Assembly (NCBI GenBank): GCA_902783395.1 | Contig: CACZRA010000401.1 | Location: 1 to 6,817 of the forward strand | From: an uncultured Lachnospiraceae bacterium | GTDB taxonomy: Bacteria > Bacillota > Clostridia > Lachnospirales > Lachnospiraceae | Direction: 5' to 3' | DNA length: 6,817 nt | Shown: positions 1 through 6,810 of the stretch, one piece after another | Layout: the number at the start of each line of letters is the position of its first letter | Numbering within the stretch: the first letter of the stretch is position 1 | The notes under the pieces: generated by a model | What the model saw: the letters and a program-made list of their open reading frames with translations, nothing else | What the model was told of the DNA's origin: nothing | The model's database searches: none | Position numbers and translations under genes: made by a program

Positions 1-1
1 G

Positions 2-1855
2 GCCGGAGAGATAAGGGAATTCCTTATTGAAAAGGTGAGCAGGACCGGAGGTCATCTCGGAAGCAATCTGGGAGTGGTCGAGCTTACGATCGCGCTTCAC
101 AGACAGCTCAATCTCCCTGCGGATAAGATAGTCTTTGATGTCGGACATCAGGCATATATTCATAAGCTCCTTACGGGCAGGAGAGACGGATTTGACACGC
201 TGCGCCAGTTCGGAGGGATGAGCGGTTTTCCGAAGCGCGGAGAGAGTGAATGTGATGTGTTTGATACGGGACACTCGAGCACATCAATATCGGTCGGGCT
301 CGGGCTTGTCAAGGCGAGAGACCTGAAGCACGAGAAATTTACCGTAGTATCGGTTATAGGTGACGGCGCCCTGACCGGCGGCCTTGCGTATGAGGGCCTT
401 AATAATGCCGCAAAGCTCAAGACAAATTACATCATCGTGCTCAACGATAAGGCGATGTCGATATCGGAAAATGTCGGCGGAATGTCAAAGTATCTGCAGG
501 GGATAAGGACTGCTGAGGGTTACCAGAATTTCAAGATAAACATGGAGGAATTCCTCCTGAAGAGCATGCCCAAGGGCGATAAGGTCCTGGACAGCCTGAA
601 AAAGCTCAAAAGCTCGATGAAGCAGCTTGTCGTGCCCGGGATGCTTTTTGAGGATATGGGGATCACCTACCTCGGACCTGTTGACGGACATGATATAGGT
701 ATGCTGGAAAAGACCATCAAGGAAGCAAAAAACATAAAGCATACAGTCATTGTCCATGTATGTACAAAGAAGGGCAAGGGCTATGCTCCTGCCGAGCGTC
801 ATCCCGCGAGATTTCACGGAACGGGACCCTTTGAGATAGAGACGGGGCTTCCGAAGGAGCCCTCAGGCAAAGCAAGCTACACCGACATCTTCTCGACGGT
901 AATGATCAAGCTTGCCGCCAGAAATGATGATGTCGTGGCCATAACGGCAGCCATGCCGGACGGCACCGGACTGAAGAGATACAGGAATATATATCCCGAC
1001 AGGTTTGCTGATGTCGGTATTGCGGAGGGGCATGCCGTGACATTTGCCGCAGGTCTTGCCGCCGGGGGGATGAAGCCGGTCGTTGCCATCTATTCTTCCT
1101 TCCTGCAGCGTGCTTACGATGAGATCCTGCATGATGTCTGCATAGGGAACCTCCCCGTGATATTTGCTATAGACAGGGCCGGGATAGTAGGTGCTGACGG
1201 TGAGACCCATCAGGGGATATTCGACCTTTCATTTCTTTCGACCATGCCCAACATGACGATAATGGCGCCGAAGAATAAATGGGAGCTTTCCGATATGATG
1301 AAGTTTGCAGTAACGATGGATTCACCGGTTGCCGTCAGATATCCGAGAGCAACCGCCTACTGCGGACTGGAGGAGCATCGTGACGAAATAGAGTTCGCAA
1401 GGAGCGAGATCATTTACGAAGAGAGCGGTATAGCTATCTTCGCGGTGGGCGCCATGGTCGAGATCGCGGAGCAGGTAAGGAATATCCTGAAGGAAAAGGG
1501 ATATGCCTGCTCTCTTATTAATGCCCGGTTTGTAAAGCCTCTGGACGGTGATACGCTCATACGTATGTCGGAAAGCCATGACCTGGTAGTCACGATGGAG
1601 GACAATGTTCTTTCCGGGGGCTACGGAGAGCACGTAACGGCATTTATTGAAAGCAATGAGCTTAAGACCGGGGTGTTGAACATCGCAGTCCCCGATGAAT
1701 TCATACCGCACGGTTCCATAAGCATTCTTCGTGAAAAGATCGGTATGGATGCCGGGAGTGTGTCAGGAAGGATAATAGGGAAGCTGCAGGAATTGTCCGA
1801 TGAAAAGGCGAAGGAGCGTATTCCTGAGCCTGGTGCGGATAACGGAAATGACTGA
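2..1855 (+). CDS. dxs: 1-deoxy-D-xylulose-5-phosphate synthase, 5'-partial
   Basis: This cytoplasmic, thiamine-diphosphate-dependent enzyme condenses pyruvate with glyceraldehyde 3-phosphate to give DXP, the first step of the MEP isoprenoid pathway and a source for thiamine and pyridoxal. The frame is open to the left edge: codons before the GTG at 35 read AGEIREFLIEK, matching family sequence ahead of the SRTGGH motif, so GTG 35 is not the start and about 20-30 residues are missing. In the 617-residue fragment I see TGGH (His18), DVGHQAY (His49), GHSSTSIS, the diphosphate-binding GDGALTGG (Asp121), the catalytic Glu342 in DVGIAEGHAVTFAAG, the substrate-site stretch DRAGIVGADGETHQG, and VRYPRA. 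The three-domain order (diphosphate-binding, pyrimidine-binding, C-terminal transketolase) is intact. Oddity: LNDKAMS carries Lys150 where E. coli has the Mg2+ ligand Asn181. The 3' end overlaps tlyA by 8 nt. Family assignment is secure; full activity is inferred. Confidence 0.97.
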   Translation, partial: AGEIREFLIEKVSRTGGHLGSNLGVVELTIALHRQLNLPADKIVFDVGHQAYIHKLLTGRRDGFDTLRQFGGMSGFPKRGESECDVFDTGHSSTSISVGLGLVKARDLKHEKFTVVSVIGDGALTGGLAYEGLNNAAKLKTNYIIVLNDKAMSISENVGGMSKYLQGIRTAEGYQNFKINMEEFLLKSMPKGDKVLDSLKKLKSSMKQLVVPGMLFEDMGITYLGPVDGHDIGMLEKTIKEAKNIKHTVIVHVCTKKGKGYAPAERHPARFHGTGPFEIETGLPKEPSGKASYTDIFSTVMIKLAARNDDVVAITAAMPDGTGLKRYRNIYPDRFADVGIAEGHAVTFAAGLAAGGMKPVVAIYSSFLQRAYDEILHDVCIGNLPVIFAIDRAGIVGADGETHQGIFDLSFLSTMPNMTIMAPKNKWELSDMMKFAVTMDSPVAVRYPRATAYCGLEEHRDEIEFARSEIIYEESGIAIFAVGAMVEIAEQVRNILKEKGYACSLINARFVKPLDGDTLIRMSESHDLVVTMEDNVLSGGYGEHVTAFIESNELKTGVLNIAVPDEFIPHGSISILREKIGMDAGSVSGRIIGKLQELSDEKAKERIPEPGADNGND

Positions 1856-2660
1856 AAAAAAACGCCTCGACGTACTGCTCGTTGAACGGGGGATAGCCCG
1901 GTCAAGGGAAAGAGCAAGAAGCATGATAATGGAGGGAAACGTCTTTGTGGACGGAGTACGTGAGGATAAGGCGGGAAGCAGCTTTCCGGAAAGTGCCGGG
2001 ATCGAGTACCGGGGAGAAAAGCTGAAATATGTAAGCCGCGGCGGATTGAAGCTTGAGAAGGCCATGGAGAGCTTCTCGCTCGACCTTACAGGCCTTATAT
2101 GCATGGATATCGGCGCATCCACGGGAGGGTTTACGGACTGCATGCTGCAGAACGGGGCGGCAAAGGTCTATTCAATAGATGTGGGGTACGGACAGCTCGC
2201 ATGGCGTCTAAGGAATGATGAGCGTGTTGTCTGCATGGAAAAAACGAATTTCCGATACCTTACGCCTGAGGATGTGGCTGACAGACCTGATTTCGCGTCA
2301 GCCGATGTATCCTTTATCTCGCTGTCAAAGATCCTGCCCGCAGCCTTCGCGATCCTTTCGGATGAGGGAAGGATGGTTTGCCTTATAAAGCCGCAGTTTG
2401 AAGCGGGAAGAGAGCTTGTAGGGAAGAAAGGCGTTGTACGTGATCCAAAGGTTCATGAGGATGTGATACGTTCCTGTATCGGATATGCGGAAGATAACGG
2501 GTTCCGGCTTCTTGGGCTTGATTTTTCCCCTGTAAGGGGACCCGAGGGAAATATAGAATATCTCATGTATTTAAAAAAGGGAAAGCCTGATGAGCAGGGC
2601 TTACCGGATCCGAATAAAGAAACGGGAGTTATCGTGAGAGAGGCTCATAAGTTATTATAG
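1848..2660 (+). CDS. tlyA: TlyA family 16S/23S rRNA (cytidine-2'-O)-methyltransferase
   Basis: The product is a 270-residue SAM-dependent methyltransferase that 2'-O-methylates ribosomal RNA cytidines; family members are often mislabelled hemolysin A. An N-terminal S4 RNA-binding domain (about residues 5-65, KRLDVLLVERG onward) precedes an FtsJ/RrmJ-like Rossmann fold. Visible are the SAM motif MDIGASTGGFTDC (86-98) and a K-D-K-E tetrad: Lys68 (SRGGLK), Asp153 (ADVSF), Lys181 (LIKPQF) and Glu237 (GNIEY). These sit one residue from the Mycobacterium tuberculosis tetrad as I recall it. The complete S4 domain suggests the longer TlyA type that modifies both subunits (16S C1409 and 23S C1920); this is inference. 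I chose ATG 1848 over an in-frame ATG at 1800 because family proteins begin just before RLDVLLVERG and the extra 16 residues would lie inside dxs. No strong Shine-Dalgarno is seen, so coupling to dxs termination is likely. Confidence 0.95.
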   Translation: MTEKKRLDVLLVERGIARSRERARSMIMEGNVFVDGVREDKAGSSFPESAGIEYRGEKLKYVSRGGLKLEKAMESFSLDLTGLICMDIGASTGGFTDCMLQNGAAKVYSIDVGYGQLAWRLRNDERVVCMEKTNFRYLTPEDVADRPDFASADVSFISLSKILPAAFAILSDEGRMVCLIKPQFEAGRELVGKKGVVRDPKVHEDVIRSCIGYAEDNGFRLLGLDFSPVRGPEGNIEYLMYLKKGKPDEQGLPDPNKETGVIVREAHKLL

Positions 2661-2661
2661 C

Positions 2662-2688
2662 CCTGAAATACGGCATCTTATAATCAGG
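2662..2688 (+). other. Inverted repeat with TATAAT in the tlyA-nadK gap
   Basis: CCTGA (2662-2666) is complementary to TCAGG (2684-2688), and ATA (2668-2670) can pair with TAT (2679-2681) inside it. The gap also contains a perfect -10 hexamer, TATAAT at 2679-2684. The best -35 at acceptable spacing is TTATAG (2655-2660, 18 nt), which is poor. It could be a weak internal promoter or a processing or translation-control hairpin, or it may be chance in an AT-rich 42-nt spacer. No T-run follows, so it is not an intrinsic terminator. Confidence 0.2.
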
Positions 2689-2691
2689 ACG

Positions 2692-2697
2692 GGTGAT
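2692..2697 (+). promoter_or_regulatory. nadK ribosome binding site (GGTGAT) supporting a TTG start
   Basis: GGTGAT matches the downstream half of the consensus AGGAGGTGATC and lies 5 nt before the TTG at 2703. It is the main local evidence that translation starts at this TTG: no ATG or GTG at a sensible place gives a full-length NAD kinase, and an in-frame TAA at 2679-2681 blocks any longer version. Confidence 0.65.
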
Positions 2698-2702
2698 ATT
2701 TA

Positions 2703-3545
2703 TTGAAGAATTTCTTTTTGATAGTCAATCCTACAAGGGATAAGGGGCTTGAAGCGGCACATGAAATAGAGGCATATCTCAGGGAACAGGGCTGTACATA
2801 CAGCACCCATGTGACTGCGGAAAGCGACGGTTATGACAGATATACGGACAGCAGCTCCATACCAGCGTCCACTGACTGCATCCTTGTGCTCGGAGGAGAC
2901 GGTACGCTGATCCAGGCCGCAAGTGATGTGGCGGAGCTTGATATCCCCATTCTCGGGATAAATACCGGCCGTCTTGGTTATCTCACCGACGTGGACAGGA
3001 ATGAAGCGGTCCCTTCACTCAGCGCTCTTATTTCGGACAGGTATCTCGTTGATGAGAGGATGATGATAACTGGCGATATTATTTCAAATGACAGGATACT
3101 CTACACAGACAGCTCACTGAATGACATTGTCGTACACAGACAGGGAAATATGCGTGTCGTGGAGTATAATGTGTATGTGAATAAAAAGTTCTTGAAAAGC
3201 TACCGGGCTGATGGTATCATTGTCTGCACACCGACAGGATCTACAGCATATTCGCTGTCTGCCGGGGGACCCATCGTGGAGCCCGGCTCGAAATTATTCA
3301 TTATAACTCCGATATGCCCCCATACTCTGAACAGCCGCTCAGTGGTCTTGTCTGCTGATGATGAGATCTATATTTCCGCGGGGGAAAAGGATAACAGCGT
3401 TGCCTTTGACGGGCGGGAGACGGCCGGTCTTCCCGAGGACGGCGGGGTGAGGATCACAAAGTCGGATAAGGTCACAAAGATAGTAAGGCTGCACGATGAC
3501 AGCTTTCTGAATGTTCTGCACAACAAGTTCAAAGACATCGTATAA
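2703..3545 (+). CDS. nadK: NAD kinase
   Basis: This cytoplasmic enzyme phosphorylates NAD at the 2'-hydroxyl of the adenosine ribose to make NADP, with ATP or sometimes polyphosphate as donor. The protein is 280 residues, normal for the family. It opens with FFLIVNPTRDKG (4-15), then the catalytic GGDG (64-67), NTGRLGYLTDV (87-97), SLNDIVV (138-144), the substrate-binding TPTGSTAYSLSAGGP (176-190) and the ITPICPHTLNSR stretch (201-212), and ends in the beta-rich NAD-kinase C-terminal domain. All expected motifs are intact. Translation starts at TTG, an uncommon codon, with GGTGAT 5 nt upstream. It sits between tlyA and recN, as in many Lachnospiraceae, but the argR gene often found just downstream is absent. 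Co-transcription with its neighbours is inferred from spacings of 42 and 33 nt. Confidence 0.96.
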   Translation: MKNFFLIVNPTRDKGLEAAHEIEAYLREQGCTYSTHVTAESDGYDRYTDSSSIPASTDCILVLGGDGTLIQAASDVAELDIPILGINTGRLGYLTDVDRNEAVPSLSALISDRYLVDERMMITGDIISNDRILYTDSSLNDIVVHRQGNMRVVEYNVYVNKKFLKSYRADGIIVCTPTGSTAYSLSAGGPIVEPGSKLFIITPICPHTLNSRSVVLSADDEIYISAGEKDNSVAFDGRETAGLPEDGGVRITKSDKVTKIVRLHDDSFLNVLHNKFKDIV

Positions 3546-3554
3546 ATTCAGTAT

Positions 3555-3564
3555 ATTTCGAAAT
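3555..3564. repeat. Perfect 10-bp palindrome ATTTCGAAAT between nadK and recN
   Basis: ATTTCGAAAT is a perfect dyad in the 33-nt nadK-recN spacer, ending one base before the recN ribosome binding site. A protein bound here could affect recN, but a single short AT-rich palindrome can arise by chance. It does not match the Gram-positive LexA box (GAAC-N4-GTTC). Confidence 0.3.
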
Positions 3565-3565
3565 G

Positions 3566-3574
3566 AAGGTGATC
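3566..3574 (+). promoter_or_regulatory. recN ribosome binding site (AAGGTGATC)
   Basis: AAGGTGATC pairs with the 3' end of 16S rRNA (GGAUCACCUCC) over most of its length and ends 4 nt before ATG 3579. It supports that start, and hence the expected RecN N-terminus, and predicts translation independent of nadK. Confidence 0.7.
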
Positions 3575-3578
3575 AGCT

Positions 3579-5270
3579 ATGCTTATCAGTGAAAAGGTAA
3601 AGGATCTCGCGCTGATCAGAAGCGCAGAGACCGAATTCGGTACGGGACTCAATATTATCACGGGAGAGACGGGAGCAGGCAAATCTCTTGTCATAGGCTC
3701 CGTGGAGCTCGCGCTTGGAGGAAAGGCATCCTCACAGATCGTAAGGCACGGAGAAGACGAGGCAATGGTAGAGCTGGTATTTGAGGCGGCCTCGGAGCGT
3801 GAAAAGGAAGAGATGAGGGCGCAGGGCATCGAGGTTGATGATGACGGCCTTATCATTATGACAAGGAAGATAAGGGAGGGAAGGAGTACCGCAAGGATAA
3901 ACGGCAGTACGGTGAACGCATCCCTGCTGAAAAGGGCGGCCTCGGCTCTTATCGATATCCATGGACAGAGGGATCAGATGGGTCTCCTGCAGCGAAGGAA
4001 TCTAACAGGCATACTTGACAGATACGCGGGGCCGGACGCGGAGGAGTCCCTGAAAAGCGTGGCAGAGCTTTACCGGAGCTACAGGGAGATAAGGGAGGAG
4101 ATAGACCGGGATATATCGGATCCCGGTGAAAGGAAAAGAAGGCAGGATCTCATAACCTTTGAGGTGTCTGAAATAGAACAGGCGGAGCTTACGGAGGGCG
4201 AGGACGAAGAGGTCGAACAAAGATATGCCCTTATGAAGAATTCAAAGAAGATAGCGGAGAGCCTTTCCGAAGCCCTTGGTGCGCTTTCGGAAAATACAGG
4301 CGGAAATGCTTCCGATTACATCGGGAAGGCATCGGAAAGTCTGGCGGGACTGCAGGGCATTGACAAAAAAACAGATGCCGTCATAGGACGTTTATCGGAG
4401 ATAGAGGCTCTTACGGGGGATCTTTCGATAGAAATAGGCGATATACTAAGGAGCATGGATTTTTCCGAAGAAGAATTTGCGGAATGTGAACAAAGGCTCG
4501 ACCTTATCAATCATCTTAAATCCAAATACGGCAGGACCATTCCTGAGATCTATGCTTCCCTTGAGGAAAAGCAGGCGGAGCTAAAAAAGCTCTCGGACCA
4601 TGACAGCTTCATGGCGGAGCTTAACGAAAGGCTTGATAAAGAGAAAAAAGCGCTCATAAAGGAAAGCAGGAAGCTTTCGGGAATAAGGTCTGAGGCTGCG
4701 GCAAGGCTCCAGGGGGAAATGCGTGAGGCACTCGGCGATCTGAATTTTGAAAACGTTGAATTTCAGATAGAGGTTACACCCGATGAGGAGACTCTGACGT
4801 CTGACGGCTGTGACAGAGTGGCGTTTCTGATATCCCTGAATAAGGGAGAAAAGCTGATGCCGCTTGAGGATGTGGCTTCCGGCGGAGAGCTTTCGCGTAT
4901 CATGCTCGCTCTCAAGACTGTGCTTGCCGATACCGATGACATACCTACGCTTATATTCGACGAGATCGATACGGGCATATCGGGGCGCACCGCAGAAAAG
5001 GTAGCGGAAAAGCTCGCTGTCCTGTCAAGACGCCGCCAGGTCATAGCCATCACGCATCTGCCGCAGATAGCGGCGATGGCGGATCACCATTTTGTGATAG
5101 AAAAGACCTCGGATGACTCATCCACCGAGACATCGGTACGTGAGCTTAAGGGAGACGAGCCTGTAGAGGAGCTCTCAAGGCTCTTATCGGGGTCTGAGGT
5201 AACCGGTGCGGTACGTGAGAACGCCAGGGAAATGCTCGCTTTTGCGGAGAAGTTTAAGGGGAAACTCTGA
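3579..5270 (+). CDS. recN: DNA repair protein RecN (SMC-like ATPase)
   Basis: RecN is a cytoplasmic, SMC-related ATPase recruited early to DNA double-strand breaks, where it helps hold DNA ends and promotes RecA-dependent repair. At 563 residues it has the usual family length. The N-terminal ATPase half holds Walker A GETGAGKS (29-36, Lys35) and the LIDIHGQ motif (124-130). A charged, Glu/Lys-rich helical middle (roughly 155-410) fits the short antiparallel coiled coil typical of RecN. The C-terminal half holds the ABC signature SGGELSRIM (434-442), Walker B TLIFDEIDTGISG with Asp461 and Glu462, and the H-loop His493 in ITHLPQIAAMA. The start is set by AAGGTGATC 4 nt upstream and by the family-like opening MLISEKVKDLALI. 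One deviation: HGQ is followed by RDQ rather than the more usual HEHQ-like residues. It closes the dxs-tlyA-nadK-recN run, and no SOS-type operator is visible upstream. Confidence 0.96.
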   Translation: MLISEKVKDLALIRSAETEFGTGLNIITGETGAGKSLVIGSVELALGGKASSQIVRHGEDEAMVELVFEAASEREKEEMRAQGIEVDDDGLIIMTRKIREGRSTARINGSTVNASLLKRAASALIDIHGQRDQMGLLQRRNLTGILDRYAGPDAEESLKSVAELYRSYREIREEIDRDISDPGERKRRQDLITFEVSEIEQAELTEGEDEEVEQRYALMKNSKKIAESLSEALGALSENTGGNASDYIGKASESLAGLQGIDKKTDAVIGRLSEIEALTGDLSIEIGDILRSMDFSEEEFAECEQRLDLINHLKSKYGRTIPEIYASLEEKQAELKKLSDHDSFMAELNERLDKEKKALIKESRKLSGIRSEAAARLQGEMREALGDLNFENVEFQIEVTPDEETLTSDGCDRVAFLISLNKGEKLMPLEDVASGGELSRIMLALKTVLADTDDIPTLIFDEIDTGISGRTAEKVAEKLAVLSRRRQVIAITHLPQIAAMADHHFVIEKTSDDSSTETSVRELKGDEPVEELSRLLSGSEVTGAVRENAREMLAFAEKFKGKL

Positions 5271-5282
5271 TATACGAATTTC

Positions 5283-5312
5283 TTGCGTATTTTCTCGGGA
5301 TTATAGTAAAAT
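5283..5312 (+). promoter_or_regulatory. Candidate sigma-A promoter for glgA
   Basis: TTGCGT (5283-5288) and TAAAAT (5307-5312) are separated by 18 nt. The -10 matches the consensus at 5 of 6 positions and the -35 at 3 of 6, including the important TTG. An overlapping TATAGT at 5302-5307 could also act as a -10, but its spacing to this -35 is only 13 nt. Transcription would begin near 5319, giving a leader of about 50 nt. The site lies in the longest intergenic gap of the window, between genes of unrelated function. Confidence 0.5.
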
Positions 5313-5334
5313 GTAAAAAGCAGAGATGCGATCC

Positions 5335-5348
5335 GGCGCGTAGGCGCC
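5335..5348 (+). promoter_or_regulatory. GC hairpin in the glgA leader, just before the ribosome binding site
   Basis: GGCGC (5335-5339) and GCGCC (5344-5348) can form a five-pair all-GC stem closed by a GTAG loop. The stem ends 4 nt before the AAAGGAGG ribosome binding site and would lie in the 5' leader if the promoter at 5283-5312 is used. It could shape ribosome access or mRNA stability. With no T-run it is not an intrinsic terminator, and it is too small for a known riboswitch class. Function is unknown. Confidence 0.35.
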
Positions 5349-5352
5349 CCAC

Positions 5353-5360
5353 AAAGGAGG
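5353..5360 (+). promoter_or_regulatory. glgA ribosome binding site (AAAGGAGG)
   Basis: AAAGGAGG is a full consensus Shine-Dalgarno sequence 7 nt before ATG 5368. It is the strongest in the window and fixes the glgA start. Confidence 0.85.
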
Positions 5361-5367
5361 CGGGTTC

Positions 5368-6810
5368 ATGAAAAACATACTGTTTATTGCATCAGAGGGA
5401 GTGCCCTTTATAAAGACAGGCGGGCTTGCCGATGTGGTCGGTTCCCTTCCGCAGTGTATCGATAAGAGATATTTTGACGTCCGTGTCATGATGCCCAGAT
5501 ATATGTGTATGTATCAGGACAAGAAGGACATGATGAGATACTTCACTCACTTTTATATGGATTATAACGGCAGGAGCGAGTATGTCGGAGTACTTGAGGC
5601 AGAGTATGAGGGGATCAAATATTATTTCATAGACAATGAGTTTTACTTCAACGGGGACAGGCCTTACGGAGATATAATCTATGATCTGGAAAAGTTCATA
5701 TTCTTTGACAAGGCCTCGCTTTCAGCGCTTCCGCTCATAGGCTTCAAGCCTGATATTGTCCATTGCCATGACTGGCAGACGGGACTCATACCCGTATACC
5801 TTAAGGACAGCTTCAGGGGCGGTGATTTCTTCAGGAATATGAAGTCCGTCATGACCATACACAATCTTAAATTCCAGGGAAACTATGATGTCAAGACCAT
5901 AAAGGGACTGTCCGGCCTTCCCGATTATTATTTTGCACCCGATAAGCTGGAGGCATACAAGGATGCCAATATGCTCAAGGGAGGTCTTGTGTTCGCGGAC
6001 GTGATAACGACCGTTTCCGAGACCTATGCGGAGGAGATAAAGACCGAGTTTTACGGTGAAAAGCTTGACGGACTGTTAAGATCGAGGGCAAACGATCTGC
6101 GCGGTATACTGAACGGCATAGATTACAGCCTTTTCAATCCGGAGAAGGATAAATTCATCGCAAAGACCTATGATAAAAAGAACTTCCGCAAGGAGAAGGT
6201 GAAGAATAAGCTCGCGCTCCAGCAGGAGCTTGATCTGGAGCAGAACGAGAAGACGATGATGATAGGCATAGTAAGCCGTCTCACCGACCAGAAGGGCTTT
6301 GATCTGATAGCTTATGTCATGGAGGAGCTGTGTCAGGACAATGTACAGATAGTGGTCTTAGGCACCGGGGAAGACAAGTATGAGAATATGTTCCGTTACT
6401 TCGACTGGAAGTACGGCAACAAGGTCTCTGCGAACATCTATTATTCCGAAGAGCTCTCACACAAGATATATGCAGCATCGGATGCTTTCCTCATGCCGAG
6501 CCTCTTTGAGCCGTGCGGACTGTCCCAGCTCATGGCCCTGCGTTACGGAACCGTGCCCATCGTGCGTGAGACAGGCGGACTTAAGGATACGGTACAGCCG
6601 TACAATGAGTACGAGAGCACGGGGACAGGATTCTCGTTTACGAATTACAACGCCCATGAGATGCTCGGGGCGATAAGATATGCGGAGCGCATATATTATG
6701 ACAGGAAACGCGAGTGGAACAAGATAATAGACCGCGATATGGAAGCTGATTTCTCCTGGGATGTCTCCGCTTCAAAGTATATGGAAATGTACGACTGGAT
6801 GATAGGCTGA
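5368..6810 (+). CDS. glgA: Glycogen synthase (ADP-glucose type, GT5 family)
   Basis: This cytoplasmic glucosyltransferase adds glucose from ADP-glucose to the non-reducing ends of alpha-1,4-glucan chains, building glycogen. The 480-residue protein has the standard length and GT-B two-domain layout. The N-terminal starch-synthase domain carries the nucleotide-sugar motif KTGGLADV (16-23), HCHDWQTGL (132-140) and TIHNLKFQG (163-171, His165). NGIDYSLFNPEKD (249-261) marks the linker. The C-terminal domain has SRLTDQKGFD (303-312, Arg304 and Lys309), the catalytic-site FEPCGLSQLMAL (380-391, Glu381) and RETGGLKDTV (400-409). Key residues are therefore present. The start follows a consensus ribosome binding site and matches the family N-terminus. 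TGA is followed at once by an in-frame TAA. A candidate promoter precedes it, so it probably begins its own transcription unit. No other glycogen gene is visible before the window ends 7 nt later. Confidence 0.96.
   Translation: MKNILFIASEGVPFIKTGGLADVVGSLPQCIDKRYFDVRVMMPRYMCMYQDKKDMMRYFTHFYMDYNGRSEYVGVLEAEYEGIKYYFIDNEFYFNGDRPYGDIIYDLEKFIFFDKASLSALPLIGFKPDIVHCHDWQTGLIPVYLKDSFRGGDFFRNMKSVMTIHNLKFQGNYDVKTIKGLSGLPDYYFAPDKLEAYKDANMLKGGLVFADVITTVSETYAEEIKTEFYGEKLDGLLRSRANDLRGILNGIDYSLFNPEKDKFIAKTYDKKNFRKEKVKNKLALQQELDLEQNEKTMMIGIVSRLTDQKGFDLIAYVMEELCQDNVQIVVLGTGEDKYENMFRYFDWKYGNKVSANIYYSEELSHKIYAASDAFLMPSLFEPCGLSQLMALRYGTVPIVRETGGLKDTVQPYNEYESTGTGFSFTNYNAHEMLGAIRYAERIYYDRKREWNKIIDRDMEADFSWDVSASKYMEMYDWMIG

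Noticed and set aside
160..420. Open frames on the minus strand inside dxs, such as 160-420, 485-817, 863-1210 and 1322-1711
   Set aside because: They are fully antisense to a well-conserved gene, show no recognisable domain, and are explained by low stop density opposite a purine-rich coding strand.
1025..1033. Dxs catalytic motif reads AEGH instead of E. coli AEQH
   Set aside because: The catalytic Glu is kept, and the following residue varies in Firmicutes; Gly there is, to my knowledge, normal in Clostridia.
1800..1847. Longer tlyA starting at ATG 1800
   Set aside because: It would add 16 residues (KRRRSVFLSLVRITE and neighbours) with no family counterpart, lie within dxs, and has no good ribosome binding site. 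ATG 1848 fits the family.
5272..5296. Possible terminator after recN: ATACG (5272-5276) with CGTAT (5286-5290), followed by TTTTCTC
   Set aside because: The stem is only five AT-rich pairs with a nine-base loop and an interrupted T-run, so it is too weak to call, and it overlaps the candidate glgA -35.
5301..5367. Riboswitch in the glgA leader
   Set aside because: The leader is only about 50 nt and shows one small hairpin, with no motif of any riboswitch class I know.
6380..6676. 98-residue plus-strand open frame inside glgA
   Set aside because: It lies out of frame within the conserved catalytic region of glgA, has no suitable ribosome binding site and resembles no known protein.
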